DNA of 6,130 bases from Oscillospiraceae bacterium (GCA_902802215.1 CADCLH010000166.1:1-6130); one strand, 5' to 3'; positions 1 to 5,669 are shown, counted from the stretch's first letter. A program made the numbers and translations. The notes: generated from the sequence alone by a model not told the origin.

Positions 1-2
1 GC

Positions 3-272
3 GAGGCGGAGCCCAGGGAAAAGGATACTTACCGGGACGCCTGGGAGAACGCGAAAAACGCGCTGCTGCAATGCGGGAAGCTGCTGGAGGAGGACGACTT
101 CGCCGGCGTTCTCACGGGGGTGATCCGCGCGGAGATCAGGGATATGAACCCCGCTGTGATCGTGATCGACGTTGAACAGGAGAATCTGAAGATCTCCGCC
201 TATGCCAGGGAGGGCCTAATCAGCCAGCATACCGCGGAGAAGGCGATAGACAGGCTGTTGCAGGCGCTGTGA
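3..272 (+). CDS. C-terminal part of an unrecognised protein (5' end outside window)
   Basis: An open frame runs in from the left edge and ends at TGA 270-272, giving 89 residues with no start in the window. The piece is charged and mostly helical in character: an N-terminal stretch rich in Glu/Lys/Arg (…DAWENAKNALLQCGKLLEE…), then a hydrophobic beta-like run (PAVIVIDVEQ) and a final helical segment ending AEKAIDRLLQAL. No membrane segment or catalytic motif is visible, and I do not recognise the family. It is taken as real because the frame is open to the edge, its codon use resembles its neighbours, and its stop lies 26 bases before the next start, with that gene's ribosome binding site in the gap. 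It is probably co-transcribed with the hydrolase. No function is proposed. Confidence 0.65.
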   Translation, partial: EAEPREKDTYRDAWENAKNALLQCGKLLEEDDFAGVLTGVIRAEIRDMNPAVIVIDVEQENLKISAYAREGLISQHTAEKAIDRLLQAL

Positions 273-284
273 CAGAAACCGAAC

Positions 285-290
285 AGGAGG
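285..290 (+). promoter_or_regulatory. Ribosome binding site deciding the hydrolase start
   Basis: AGGAGG at 285-290 is a full Shine-Dalgarno match lying 8 bases before ATG 299. This favours 299 over the in-frame GTG at 269, which overlaps the stop codon of the upstream gene and has no comparable site. Confidence 0.8.
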
Positions 291-298
291 GAAAAACC

Positions 299-1267
299 AT
301 GAAGTATGCCATTGACGAAAAACGCACGCTGACCATCGGAGGGATCCCGCAGGCGGTGCGCATCCGCTCGACCGACGCCTCGCTGCCCGTGCTGCTGTTC
401 CTGCACGGCGGCCCCGGCGTGTGCGACAGACACTGGGTGCTGCGGGACCAGTCCGCGCTCGCGGAGACCGTGACCATGGTCTGCTGGGACCAGCGCGGCG
501 CGGGCCTGAGCTGGAGCCCGAAGCTGAAGGCCGAGGACATGCGCATCGACCGCTGCGTGGAGGACGCGCACGAGCTCATCGCGTGGCTGAAGCAGCGCTT
601 CGGCAAAGACTCGGTCTATATCGTCGGACACTCGTGGGGCTCGATCCTCGGTACGCTGCTGTGCCGGAAGTACCCGGAGGACGTGGCCGCCTACATCGGC
701 ATGGGCCAGTTCGTCAACGGGCCGGAGAACGAGCGGCTCAGCTACGAGTTTGTGCTGGAGGAGGCCAAAAAGCGCGGCGATAAAAAAGCGCTCCGGGATC
801 TGGAACGGATCGGCTGGCCGAAGGAGGGCCACTACGCCTCCATCGACGATCTCATGGTGCAGCGCAACCTGATGACGAAGTACGGCGGCGAGGACTACGG
901 CGAGAGCGACGGCATCATGAAGGCCATGATCCTGCCCATCCTCCGCTCCCCGGAGTACAGCCTCGCGGATATGTGGAAGTACTACAAGGGCGCGTTTTTC
1001 TGCCTGAACAGCATGTGGGACGAGGTGGTCGACCTCCGCTTCGACCTGACCGTTCCCGAACTGAAGGTGCCGGTCTATCTGACCGAGGGCCGTCACGACC
1101 AGAACACGCCCATCCCGCTGGCAGAGGCCTGGTTCGATCAGCTCAGCGCCCCGCGCAAGGAGTGGATCTGGTTCGAGAAATCCGCCCATTCCCCGATCAA
1201 AAACGAGCCGGAGCTCTGGGGCGCGACGGTGCGGGACATCGTCCTCAAGGAAGAGGCCGTGCGATGA
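299..1267 (+). CDS. Alpha/beta hydrolase, proline iminopeptidase-like (peptidase family S33 type)
   Basis: A 322-residue protein with the marks of S33-type alpha/beta hydrolases. Seen: the oxyanion-hole motif HGGPG at residues 36-40, DQRGAG at 64-69, the nucleophile elbow GHSWGS with Ser112, an acid candidate Asp267 in GRHDQNTP, and a catalytic His297 in SAHSP. The order and spacing of the triad are normal, and residues of about 140-245 would form the helical cap that sets substrate choice. There is no signal peptide or membrane segment, so it is inferred to be cytoplasmic. Family members release N-terminal proline or other residues from small peptides, but many relatives act on other esters or amides, so the substrate is not assigned. 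The start is ATG 299, set by a strong ribosome binding site. The gene follows the upstream partial gene by 26 bases and is likely in the same transcript. HGGPG and DQRGAG together make the fold and broad family assignment firm. Confidence 0.9.
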   Translation: MKYAIDEKRTLTIGGIPQAVRIRSTDASLPVLLFLHGGPGVCDRHWVLRDQSALAETVTMVCWDQRGAGLSWSPKLKAEDMRIDRCVEDAHELIAWLKQRFGKDSVYIVGHSWGSILGTLLCRKYPEDVAAYIGMGQFVNGPENERLSYEFVLEEAKKRGDKKALRDLERIGWPKEGHYASIDDLMVQRNLMTKYGGEDYGESDGIMKAMILPILRSPEYSLADMWKYYKGAFFCLNSMWDEVVDLRFDLTVPELKVPVYLTEGRHDQNTPIPLAEAWFDQLSAPRKEWIWFEKSAHSPIKNEPELWGATVRDIVLKEEAVR

Positions 1268-1290
1268 CGCGCTCTGCGCAAGAAAACCTA

Positions 1291-1319
1291 TGGACGAAAC
1301 CGCAAACCCGTGATAGAAT
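1291..1319 (+). promoter_or_regulatory. Promoter of the HTH/DUF6465-like gene
   Basis: A -35 box TGGACG (1291-1296, 4 of 6 matches to TTGACA) is followed after 17 bases by TAGAAT (1314-1319, 5 of 6 matches to TATAAT). A TG at 1311-1312 gives an extended -10. Transcription would start near 1326, leaving a leader of about 25 bases that holds the ribosome binding site AAAGGAG (1335-1341). Predicted by eye. Confidence 0.6.
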
Positions 1320-1349
1320 GCAGGTAATTCATGTAAAGGAGATGCTTTT

Positions 1350-1811
1350 TTGAAAATCAAGGAACTGCGTGAGAAGTACAAGCTGACCCAGGCCGCGCTC
1401 GCCAAATCGCTCGGCGTGAGCAGCATTACCATTTCCGCCGTCGAAACCGGACGGACGAAGGTCAGCAAGAATCTTTCCGACAAGATCCGGGAGGTTTACG
1501 GCGAGATCGTCGAGCCGGAGACCAAACGGGGAACGACCGCGGAGAAAGCGGCCGCAAAGAAGACCAAACCCGCCAGGAAAAAGACCGCAGCCGCGGCAAA
1601 GCCCGCCGCCGCGGAGGGCAGCAAGATAGAGAAGAAAGCCAGAAGGGCAAAGAAGGCGAAGCTCGTGATCCAGTCCCCCATGGGCGGAGAGATCACGACG
1701 GAGGATATCCTCAAAAAGATCGGCGAGGCCGAGACCGTCTATGTCCGCGTCGACCAGAACAAGGCCTACTGGGTCAAAGGCGACGAGACCGGCTCCGTGG
1801 AGCTCTGGTAA
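1350..1811 (+). CDS. XRE-type helix-turn-helix protein with Lys/Ala-rich linker and DUF6465-like C-terminus
   Basis: A 153-residue protein with three parts. Residues 1-50 form a Cro/C1 (XRE) type helix-turn-helix: KELREKYKLTQAALAKSLGV, then a recognition helix around SSITISAVETGR (24-35), then LSDKIREVYGE. Residues of about 57-104 are a low-complexity tail of Lys, Ala and Pro resembling histone H1 or other nucleoid-binding tails. Residues of about 105-153 (VIQSPMGGEITTEDILKKI … VYVRVDQNKAYWVKGDETGSVELW) resemble the DUF6465 family of Firmicutes, from memory and not from a search. The start is TTG 1350, supported by AAAGGAG ending 8 bases upstream and by the HTH beginning at once; no ATG gives a better fit. 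It has its own promoter. A DNA-binding or chromosome-associated role is inferred. The tail's basic charge would bind DNA without much specificity while the HTH would give sequence choice. The function of DUF6465 is unknown. Confidence 0.85.
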   Translation: MKIKELREKYKLTQAALAKSLGVSSITISAVETGRTKVSKNLSDKIREVYGEIVEPETKRGTTAEKAAAKKTKPARKKTAAAAKPAAAEGSKIEKKARRAKKAKLVIQSPMGGEITTEDILKKIGEAETVYVRVDQNKAYWVKGDETGSVELW

Positions 1812-1867
1812 ACTATCCGACCAGCCCTCCGGAAACCGCCTGCCGGAAAGCGGAGACAGGAAAGAAC

Positions 1868-1896
1868 TTGACAAGTGAACGCCCGTTCCCTACAAT
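1868..1896 (+). promoter_or_regulatory. Strong sigma-A-type promoter of the tetR gene
   Basis: A perfect -35 box TTGACA (1868-1873), a 17-base spacer and a -10 box TACAAT (1891-1896, 5 of 6) make this the best promoter in the window. Transcription should start near 1902-1904, only about 33 bases before the tetR start codon. Both boxes are interleaved with the palindromic operators described separately, as expected for a tightly autoregulated repressor. Confidence 0.85.
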
Positions 1897-1918
1897 GCGT
1901 TTGAACGGGCGTTCACTT
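1873..1918 (+). promoter_or_regulatory. Two palindromic TetR-type operators forming a 16-bp perfect inverted repeat
   Basis: The arms AAGTGAACGCCCGTTC (1873-1888) and GAACGGGCGTTCACTT (1903-1918) are exact reverse complements with a 14-base gap. Each arm also contains its own palindrome of the form GAACG-NN-CGTTC: site 1 at 1877-1888 inside the -35/-10 spacer, and site 2 at 1902-1915 (TGAACGGGCGTTCA, 14-bp perfect) over the predicted transcription start. Short palindromes of this size are the usual operators of TetR-family dimers, and the tetR gene begins 18 bases after the right arm. Occupation of either site would block RNA polymerase. The centres are 26 bp apart. Binding by this particular repressor is inferred. 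Confidence 0.8.
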
Positions 1919-1926
1919 TTGCTTTT
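1873..1926 (+). terminator. Possible Rho-independent terminator overlapping the tetR operators
   Basis: In a transcript reading through from the upstream HTH gene, the same 16-bp inverted repeat would fold into a very stable hairpin (loop 1889-1902) followed at once by a T-rich run, TTTTGCTTTT, to 1926. It lies about 60 bases after the HTH gene stop, and no other terminator is visible there. Transcripts from the tetR promoter begin inside the hairpin and hold only the right arm, so they would escape it. The operator role alone could explain the repeat. Confidence 0.4.
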
Positions 1927-1935
1927 GGGGGGGTC

Positions 1936-2556
1936 ATGATGGCGAAGGGTACGAAGGAGAGGATCCTGGCGGCGGCTCTGGACCTGTTTTCTCAAAACGG
2001 CTACGCGGGGACGAACATCCGTGAGCTGACCGCCTCGCTCGGGATGGTCAAGTCCTCAATGTATAAGCATTTCGAGAGCAAGGAGGCGATCTGGAACAGC
2101 CTGCTGGATGAAAGCATCGCCTATTACGGCGCGCATTTCGGCTCGCCGGAGCAGCTGCCGCCCGTGCCGGAATCGCTGGAAGAGCTTCACGCGATGACGA
2201 TGCAGCTGGTGAACTTTACGGTGCACGACGAAAAGGTCGTCAAGGTGCGCAAGCTCCTGACGATCGAACAGTTCCGCGACGGGCGCGCGAGAGAGCTCGC
2301 CACAAAGCATTTCCTGACAGGACTTGAGGGGATGTTTGCCCCCGTCTTCGCGGGGATGATGGACAAAGGCCTGCTCCGCCCCGACGATCCCGCGATGCTC
2401 GCCTTCGCCTATACCGCGCCGATCTCCGCGCTGATCCACCTCTGTGACCGGGAGCCGGAGAAAACGGATGCGGCCATGGCGCAGATCGAGGCGTTCGTCG
2501 AACATTTCATCAGGACATACGGGACGGATCGTAAGCGGGAAGGCTCATCCCGCTGA
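1936..2556 (+). CDS. TetR/AcrR-family transcriptional repressor
   Basis: A protein of 206 residues, or 205 if ATG 1939 is used, the usual length for the family. Residues of about 6-55 are the TetR DNA-binding domain: TKERILAAALDLFSQNGYAG, then TNIRELTASLGM and the recognition segment VKSSMYKHFESKEAIW. The rest is a helical ligand-binding and dimerisation domain without a recognisable ligand signature. The two adjacent ATG codons follow a run of seven G (1927-1933) that serves as an imperfect ribosome binding site; the second ATG has the better spacing (5 bases against 2). The gene has its own strong promoter with two palindromic operators and its own terminator, so it appears monocistronic and autoregulated. 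No efflux pump or enzyme gene that could be its target is adjacent. TetR proteins leave DNA when they bind a small molecule; the inducer here is unknown. Confidence 0.92.
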   Translation: MMAKGTKERILAAALDLFSQNGYAGTNIRELTASLGMVKSSMYKHFESKEAIWNSLLDESIAYYGAHFGSPEQLPPVPESLEELHAMTMQLVNFTVHDEKVVKVRKLLTIEQFRDGRARELATKHFLTGLEGMFAPVFAGMMDKGLLRPDDPAMLAFAYTAPISALIHLCDREPEKTDAAMAQIEAFVEHFIRTYGTDRKREGSSR

Positions 2557-2596
2557 GCTTTCCGGACACGAGGGAAACGAATAACAAGCGGATTCT

Positions 2597-2636
2597 TTTG
2601 CGGCCAAAGCGGTCGTTCGGCTGCAAACATTTTTTT
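2597..2636 (+). terminator. Rho-independent terminator of tetR
   Basis: The stem TTTGCGGCC (2597-2605) pairs with GGCTGCAAA (2619-2627) over 9 bp with one G-U wobble and a 13-base loop. CA and then seven T (2630-2636) follow. It lies 40 bases after the tetR stop and ahead of the next promoter, separating the two transcription units. Confidence 0.65.
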
Positions 2637-2681
2637 CCGCCTGGCCGGAGCGGAAAAACGACAATTATTTCCTGCTCGGGG

Positions 2682-2715
2682 TGGAAAAGAAAAAAACGGT
2701 GTGATATAGTATAAT
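2682..2715 (+). promoter_or_regulatory. Promoter of the sensor/EAL gene
   Basis: TGGAAA (2682-2687, 4 of 6 to TTGACA) is spaced 17 bases from TATAGT (2705-2710), which has TG at 2702-2703 and so forms an extended -10. A perfect TATAAT overlaps at 2710-2715 but has no good -35 at the right distance. The start would lie near 2717, giving a leader of about 59 bases before ATG 2776. This also argues against ATG 2719 as a start codon. The leader contains a small hairpin, CTTGA (2730-2734) with TCAAG (2741-2745). Confidence 0.6.
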
Positions 2716-2775
2716 AAGATGATTATCCGCTTGAATTCTCTCAAGATCAGAATCGGAAGGAAGGACAGGACCGAC

Positions 2776-3504
2776 ATGAACATCCGAGAGGGAACGCGCG
2801 CGCATGAGTCCGTTTTTCTCTGCGCAAAACGGATCGTTTTCCTTCTGCTCTGCCTGCTGCTGACGCTGGGCGCGACCGCTCCGCGCTCCGCTTTCGCGCA
2901 GGAGACGGGGCGGAAGCATGTGCGCGTCGGCTGGTACGATTCCTCCTACAACACCGTGGATTCCTCGGGGCGCCGTTCCGGCTACGCCTACGAGTATCAG
3001 ATCAAGCTCGCCTGCTATACGGGCTGGACCTACGAGTATGTCAGGGGAAGCTGGCCGGAGCTGATGGCGAAGCTCGAGACGGGCGAGATCGACCTGATGA
3101 GCGACGTCTCCTATACGCCGGAGCGCGCCGAGCGCATGCTGTTTCCCTCGCTCCCCATGGGCTCGGAGGAGTACTATCTTTTCACCGCGCCGGGGAATCA
3201 GAGCATCCTGCCGACGGACCCCTCCACCCAGAACGGCAAGCGGATCGGCGTGAACAAGAACAGCATCCAGGCGGACTTCTACCGGGACTGGGCCGAGCGC
3301 AACGGCGTCCGGCCCGAGATCGTCGAGGTCTCCTGTTCCGAGGACGAATCGCTGGCGATGCTGGAAACCGGCGAGCTGGACGGCTATGTCACGGTCGACG
3401 CCTTTGTCCATCCGGAAAACGCGGCGCCGGTGTGCAAGGTCGGCTCCTCCGATTTCTTCTTCGCGGTCAGCAAAAACCGTCCCGATCTGCTGGGGACGAG
3501 CTGA
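2776..3504 (+). CDS. Fragment 1: signal peptide and first SBP_bac_3-like sensor domain
   Basis: Start ATG 2776 is chosen because AAGGACAGGA lies just upstream (AGGA ends 5 bases before) and because it suits the signal peptide; ATG 2719 sits on the predicted transcription start. The 242-residue frame has a hydrophobic core at residues 20-34 (IVFLLLCLLLTLGA) and a likely signal peptidase site after SAFA (residue 41). Residues of about 48-239 look like a periplasmic solute-binding fold: RVGWYDSSYN, GYAYEYQIKLACYTGW, WPELMAKLETGEIDLMSDVSYTPERAE, GKRIGVNKNSIQ, LETGELDGYVTVDAF. The last authentic residues are about DLLG (239-240); TS and the stop come from the shifted frame. Alone it would make a secreted binding domain without an anchor or output. 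Confidence 0.75.
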   Translation: MNIREGTRAHESVFLCAKRIVFLLLCLLLTLGATAPRSAFAQETGRKHVRVGWYDSSYNTVDSSGRRSGYAYEYQIKLACYTGWTYEYVRGSWPELMAKLETGEIDLMSDVSYTPERAERMLFPSLPMGSEEYYLFTAPGNQSILPTDPSTQNGKRIGVNKNSIQADFYRDWAERNGVRPEIVEVSCSEDESLAMLETGELDGYVTVDAFVHPENAAPVCKVGSSDFFFAVSKNRPDLLGTS

Positions 3505-5198
3505 ACGCCGCGCTGAACCGGATCCAGGATGAAAACCGCTACTACAACCAGCGGATGTTTGAAAAGTATATCCGCAGAGCGGGGGCCAACGCCTTCCTCT
3601 CCGCGGAGGAGGTCGAATGGCTGGCCGCCCACGGGACGATCCGGGTGGGCTACCAGGACAACTATCTGGCCTTCTGCGCCGCGGACAAGACCACGGGCGA
3701 GCTGATCGGCGTGTTGAAGGATTACCTCGCCAGCGCCTCCGACTGCATCGCAAACGCGCGGCTGAACTTTGAGGCGACCGCCTATCCCACCTCGTTCCCG
3801 GCCAATTTCAGCCCCTACGACGGAGAGACGATGGGCGTGCTCCTGACCCCGCCCCTGACGGAGACGGAGATCTACGCGGTGCTGTCCCAGTCCGGGCAGC
3901 AGGGCTTTGCGAAAAAGGAACATGTGATCGTGGCCGTCAACGAGGGCAATCCCAACTACGACGCTTTTTTGCAGGACCATTTTCCCGGCTGGCGCCGGGT
4001 CTACTATCCCACGACGGCGGAGTGCCTGAAGGCCGTTGCCGACGGCGTGGCGGACTGCGTGCTGATCAGCAATTTCCGCTACAACAATATCGCCAGACTG
4101 TGCGCGAAGTACCGCCTGACCACCTTTGCCACCGGGGTCGAGATGGACTACTGCTTCGCGGTCGGCAAGGGACAGACGCAGCTGTATTCCATCCTCACGA
4201 AGACCGTCGGCATGGTCCCGAAATCGACCGTCAACGCGGCCATGTCCTATTACGTCACGGAGGACGCCAGACTCAGCCTCGGCGACATGATCTCGGACCA
4301 TCTGGGCGCGGTCATGGCCGTGATCGGCGTGGTGGTGCTGGTGATCCTGGCCCTGCTGGTGCAGAACATGCGGGCGGTGAGAAAGGCCAAAAACCTGATC
4401 TCCGCGACGGAGATCGACGAGCTGACGGGACTGTACAACCGCAACTTCTTTTTCCAGTACGCAAACCGCAAATACCGCGAACACCCCGATACCCCGATGG
4501 ACGCCATCGTGCTGAACATCGAGCAGTTCCATTCGGTCAACGCGCTCAACGGGCGCGAGTTCGGCGACCGGGTCCTGCGCGTGCTGGGCAACGAGCTCCG
4601 GGCCGTCTCCAACGAGCTGGGCGGGATCGCGGGGCGCTTCGAGGCGGACCGCTTCGATATCTACTGCCGGGATACCGACAATTACCAGGGCATCTTCGAC
4701 CGCCTTCAGGGGAAGATGGAGGCCATGGCGCCGAACGCGAACGTCCGGCTCCGCATGGACGTGATGCCGTGGCAGGCCGGTCTCGAGCCAGTGCTGCTGT
4801 TCGACCGGGCCCGTACCGCGTGCAGCATGGCCCGCGGGCAGTATGTCGAGCGCCCGATCATCTTCGACGAGAAGGTGCGGGAGCGGGAGATCTACGAGCA
4901 GCGGCTGCTGAACGATCTGCGGCGGGCGCTCGATTCCTACGAATTTGAGGTCTATTACCAGCCCAAGTACGATATCCAGTCCGAGCCGCCGAAGCTCGTG
5001 AGCGCGGAGGCGCTGGTCCGCTGGAGCCATCCCGAGCTGGGGATGATCCCGCCGGACGACTTCATCCCGCTGTTTGAGAAAAACGGAAGCGGCCAGGCAG
5101 ATCGTCCGCTGGCGCGAGCAGTACGGCGTGTGCATCCCGGTCTCCGTCAATCTGTCGCACATCGACGTGTTCGACCCGATGCTGGAGAGCACCCTTGA
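3495..5198 (+). CDS. Fragment 2: second sensor domain, membrane helix, degenerate GGDEF and the start of EAL
   Basis: The coding sense resumes in a different frame at GAC 3495 (DELNAALNRIQDENRYYNQR) and continues to about 5084. It covers a second solute-binding-like domain (GTIRVGYQDNYLAFCA to MSYYVTEDARLS, about 3630-4265), one transmembrane helix (GAVMAVIGVVVLVILALLV), the GGDEF domain from ELTGLYNRNFFF onward, and the first part of EAL through EALVRWSHPELGMIPPDDFIPLFEKNG. After 5087 the frame is meaningless (SGQADRPLARAV…) until its stop at 5198. An open frame extends upstream to GTG 3432, but no ribosome binding site supports a real start there. Separate translation is therefore unlikely to give a localised, working protein. 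Confidence 0.7.
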   Translation, partial: DELNAALNRIQDENRYYNQRMFEKYIRRAGANAFLSAEEVEWLAAHGTIRVGYQDNYLAFCAADKTTGELIGVLKDYLASASDCIANARLNFEATAYPTSFPANFSPYDGETMGVLLTPPLTETEIYAVLSQSGQQGFAKKEHVIVAVNEGNPNYDAFLQDHFPGWRRVYYPTTAECLKAVADGVADCVLISNFRYNNIARLCAKYRLTTFATGVEMDYCFAVGKGQTQLYSILTKTVGMVPKSTVNAAMSYYVTEDARLSLGDMISDHLGAVMAVIGVVVLVILALLVQNMRAVRKAKNLISATEIDELTGLYNRNFFFQYANRKYREHPDTPMDAIVLNIEQFHSVNALNGREFGDRVLRVLGNELRAVSNELGGIAGRFEADRFDIYCRDTDNYQGIFDRLQGKMEAMAPNANVRLRMDVMPWQAGLEPVLLFDRARTACSMARGQYVERPIIFDEKVREREIYEQRLLNDLRRALDSYEFEVYYQPKYDIQSEPPKLVSAEALVRWSHPELGMIPPDDFIPLFEKNGSGQADRPLARAVRRVHPGLRQSVAHRRVRPDAGEHP

Positions 5199-5646
5199 CG
5201 GCATTCTGGAAGAGTACAGGCTGAGCCACGACGCGCTCAAGCTCGAGGTGACCGAATCCGCCTACACCGAGAACGCCGGACAGGTGATCCAGGTCGTGGA
5301 GAGCCTGCGCAAAAAGGGCTACGAGGTGGAGATGGACGACTTCGGCACGGGCTATTCCTCGCTGAACATGCTCTCCGCCATGCCGATCGACGTGCTCAAG
5401 ATGGACCGGGCGTTCATCCGGAACATCGAGCACGACGAAAAGGACATCCAGCTCGTGGCGCTGATCCTGGATATCGCGAAAAACCTGAAGATCCCCGTCG
5501 TCGCCGAGGGCGTGGAGACCGAGGAGCAGATGAAGCTGCTGAAGGAGCTGGGCTGCGCGCTGGTGCAGGGCTACTTCTTCTCCCGACCGCTCCACGCGTC
5601 GGATTTTGAGGACACGTTCGTCCGCGGCATGCGGCAGGAGCCGTAA
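5086..5646 (+). CDS. Fragment 3: C-terminal three quarters of the EAL domain
   Basis: From GAA 5086 the frame reads EAARQIVRWREQYG and continues to TAA 5644-5646. It carries most EAL active-site positions: NLS, EVTES, DDFGTGYSSL, KMDRAFI, VAEGVETEEQ and QGYFFSRPL. The catalytic EAL triplet itself lies in the preceding fragment. The open frame extends upstream to TTG 5074, but that part overlaps the other frame and has no ribosome binding site. Without the first strands of the barrel this piece would not be expected to fold or hydrolyse cyclic-di-GMP. Confidence 0.7.
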   Translation, partial: EAARQIVRWREQYGVCIPVSVNLSHIDVFDPMLESTLDGILEEYRLSHDALKLEVTESAYTENAGQVIQVVESLRKKGYEVEMDDFGTGYSSLNMLSAMPIDVLKMDRAFIRNIEHDEKDIQLVALILDIAKNLKIPVVAEGVETEEQMKLLKELGCALVQGYFFSRPLHASDFEDTFVRGMRQEP

Positions 5647-5669
5647 AGGCGAATCCATTCTTTGGGAAA

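Larger units (their letters stand above)
2776..5646 (+). pseudogene. Membrane sensor with two SBP_bac_3-like domains, degenerate GGDEF and EAL (cyclic-di-GMP phosphodiesterase), broken by two lesions
   Basis: Three consecutive frames on one strand together encode one recognisable protein. In order: a signal peptide; a first solute-binding-type domain; a second such domain; a transmembrane helix (4302-4361); a GGDEF domain of about 4410-4860, whose signature reads EADRF (4641-4655) and so is probably not a cyclase; and an EAL domain of about 4893-5630. EAL residues present: the Glu of EAL (5007-5015), Asn of NLS (5149), EVTES (5245-5259), DDFGTG (5335-5352), Lys before MDR (5398), AEGVE (5503-5517) and QGYFF. 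An intact copy would sense a ligand outside the membrane and hydrolyse cyclic-di-GMP inside. Lesion 1 near 3493-3495 is most simply a one-base loss in a G run. Lesion 2 near 5085-5086 removes 3n+2 bases, by family recall about 35, in the helix after FEKNG. Repair of both would give about 968 residues. Genuine decay, a strain variant and an assembly error all remain possible. Confidence 0.8.

Noticed and set aside
269..298. GTG 269 as the start of the hydrolase
   Set aside because: The ten extra residues are not family-like, GTG 269 overlaps the upstream stop and has no ribosome binding site, whereas ATG 299 has AGGAGG at good spacing.
200..1483. Open frame of 427 codons on the - strand
   Set aside because: It is antisense to the hydrolase, whose catalytic motifs are unmistakable. 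No family features are visible in the translation, and it crosses several + strand gene boundaries.
1827..1855. Hairpin CTCCG…CGGAG after the HTH gene as a terminator
   Set aside because: The stem is only 5 bp with a long loop and no T-run follows. The inverted repeat at 1873-1918 is a far better candidate.
2719..2775. ATG 2719 as the start of the sensor gene
   Set aside because: It coincides with the predicted transcription start, has no ribosome binding site, and would put about 19 residues before an already adequate signal peptide.
3486..3504. Programmed -1 ribosomal frameshifting at GGGG
   Set aside because: No canonical X XXY YYZ slippery heptamer and no obvious downstream stimulatory structure were seen, and the gene has a second lesion that frameshifting could not repair simply.
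2665..3753. Open frame of 362 codons on the - strand
   Set aside because: It is antisense to the sensor domain and its promoter, is Arg/Pro-rich with no recognisable domain, and is best explained as a GC-rich shadow.
3384..5240. Open frame of 618 codons on the - strand
   Set aside because: It lies antisense to the sensor/EAL gene, whose domains are clear. Its translation is low-complexity, rich in His, Arg, Val and Leu, with no domain, which is typical of the shadow of a GC-rich gene.
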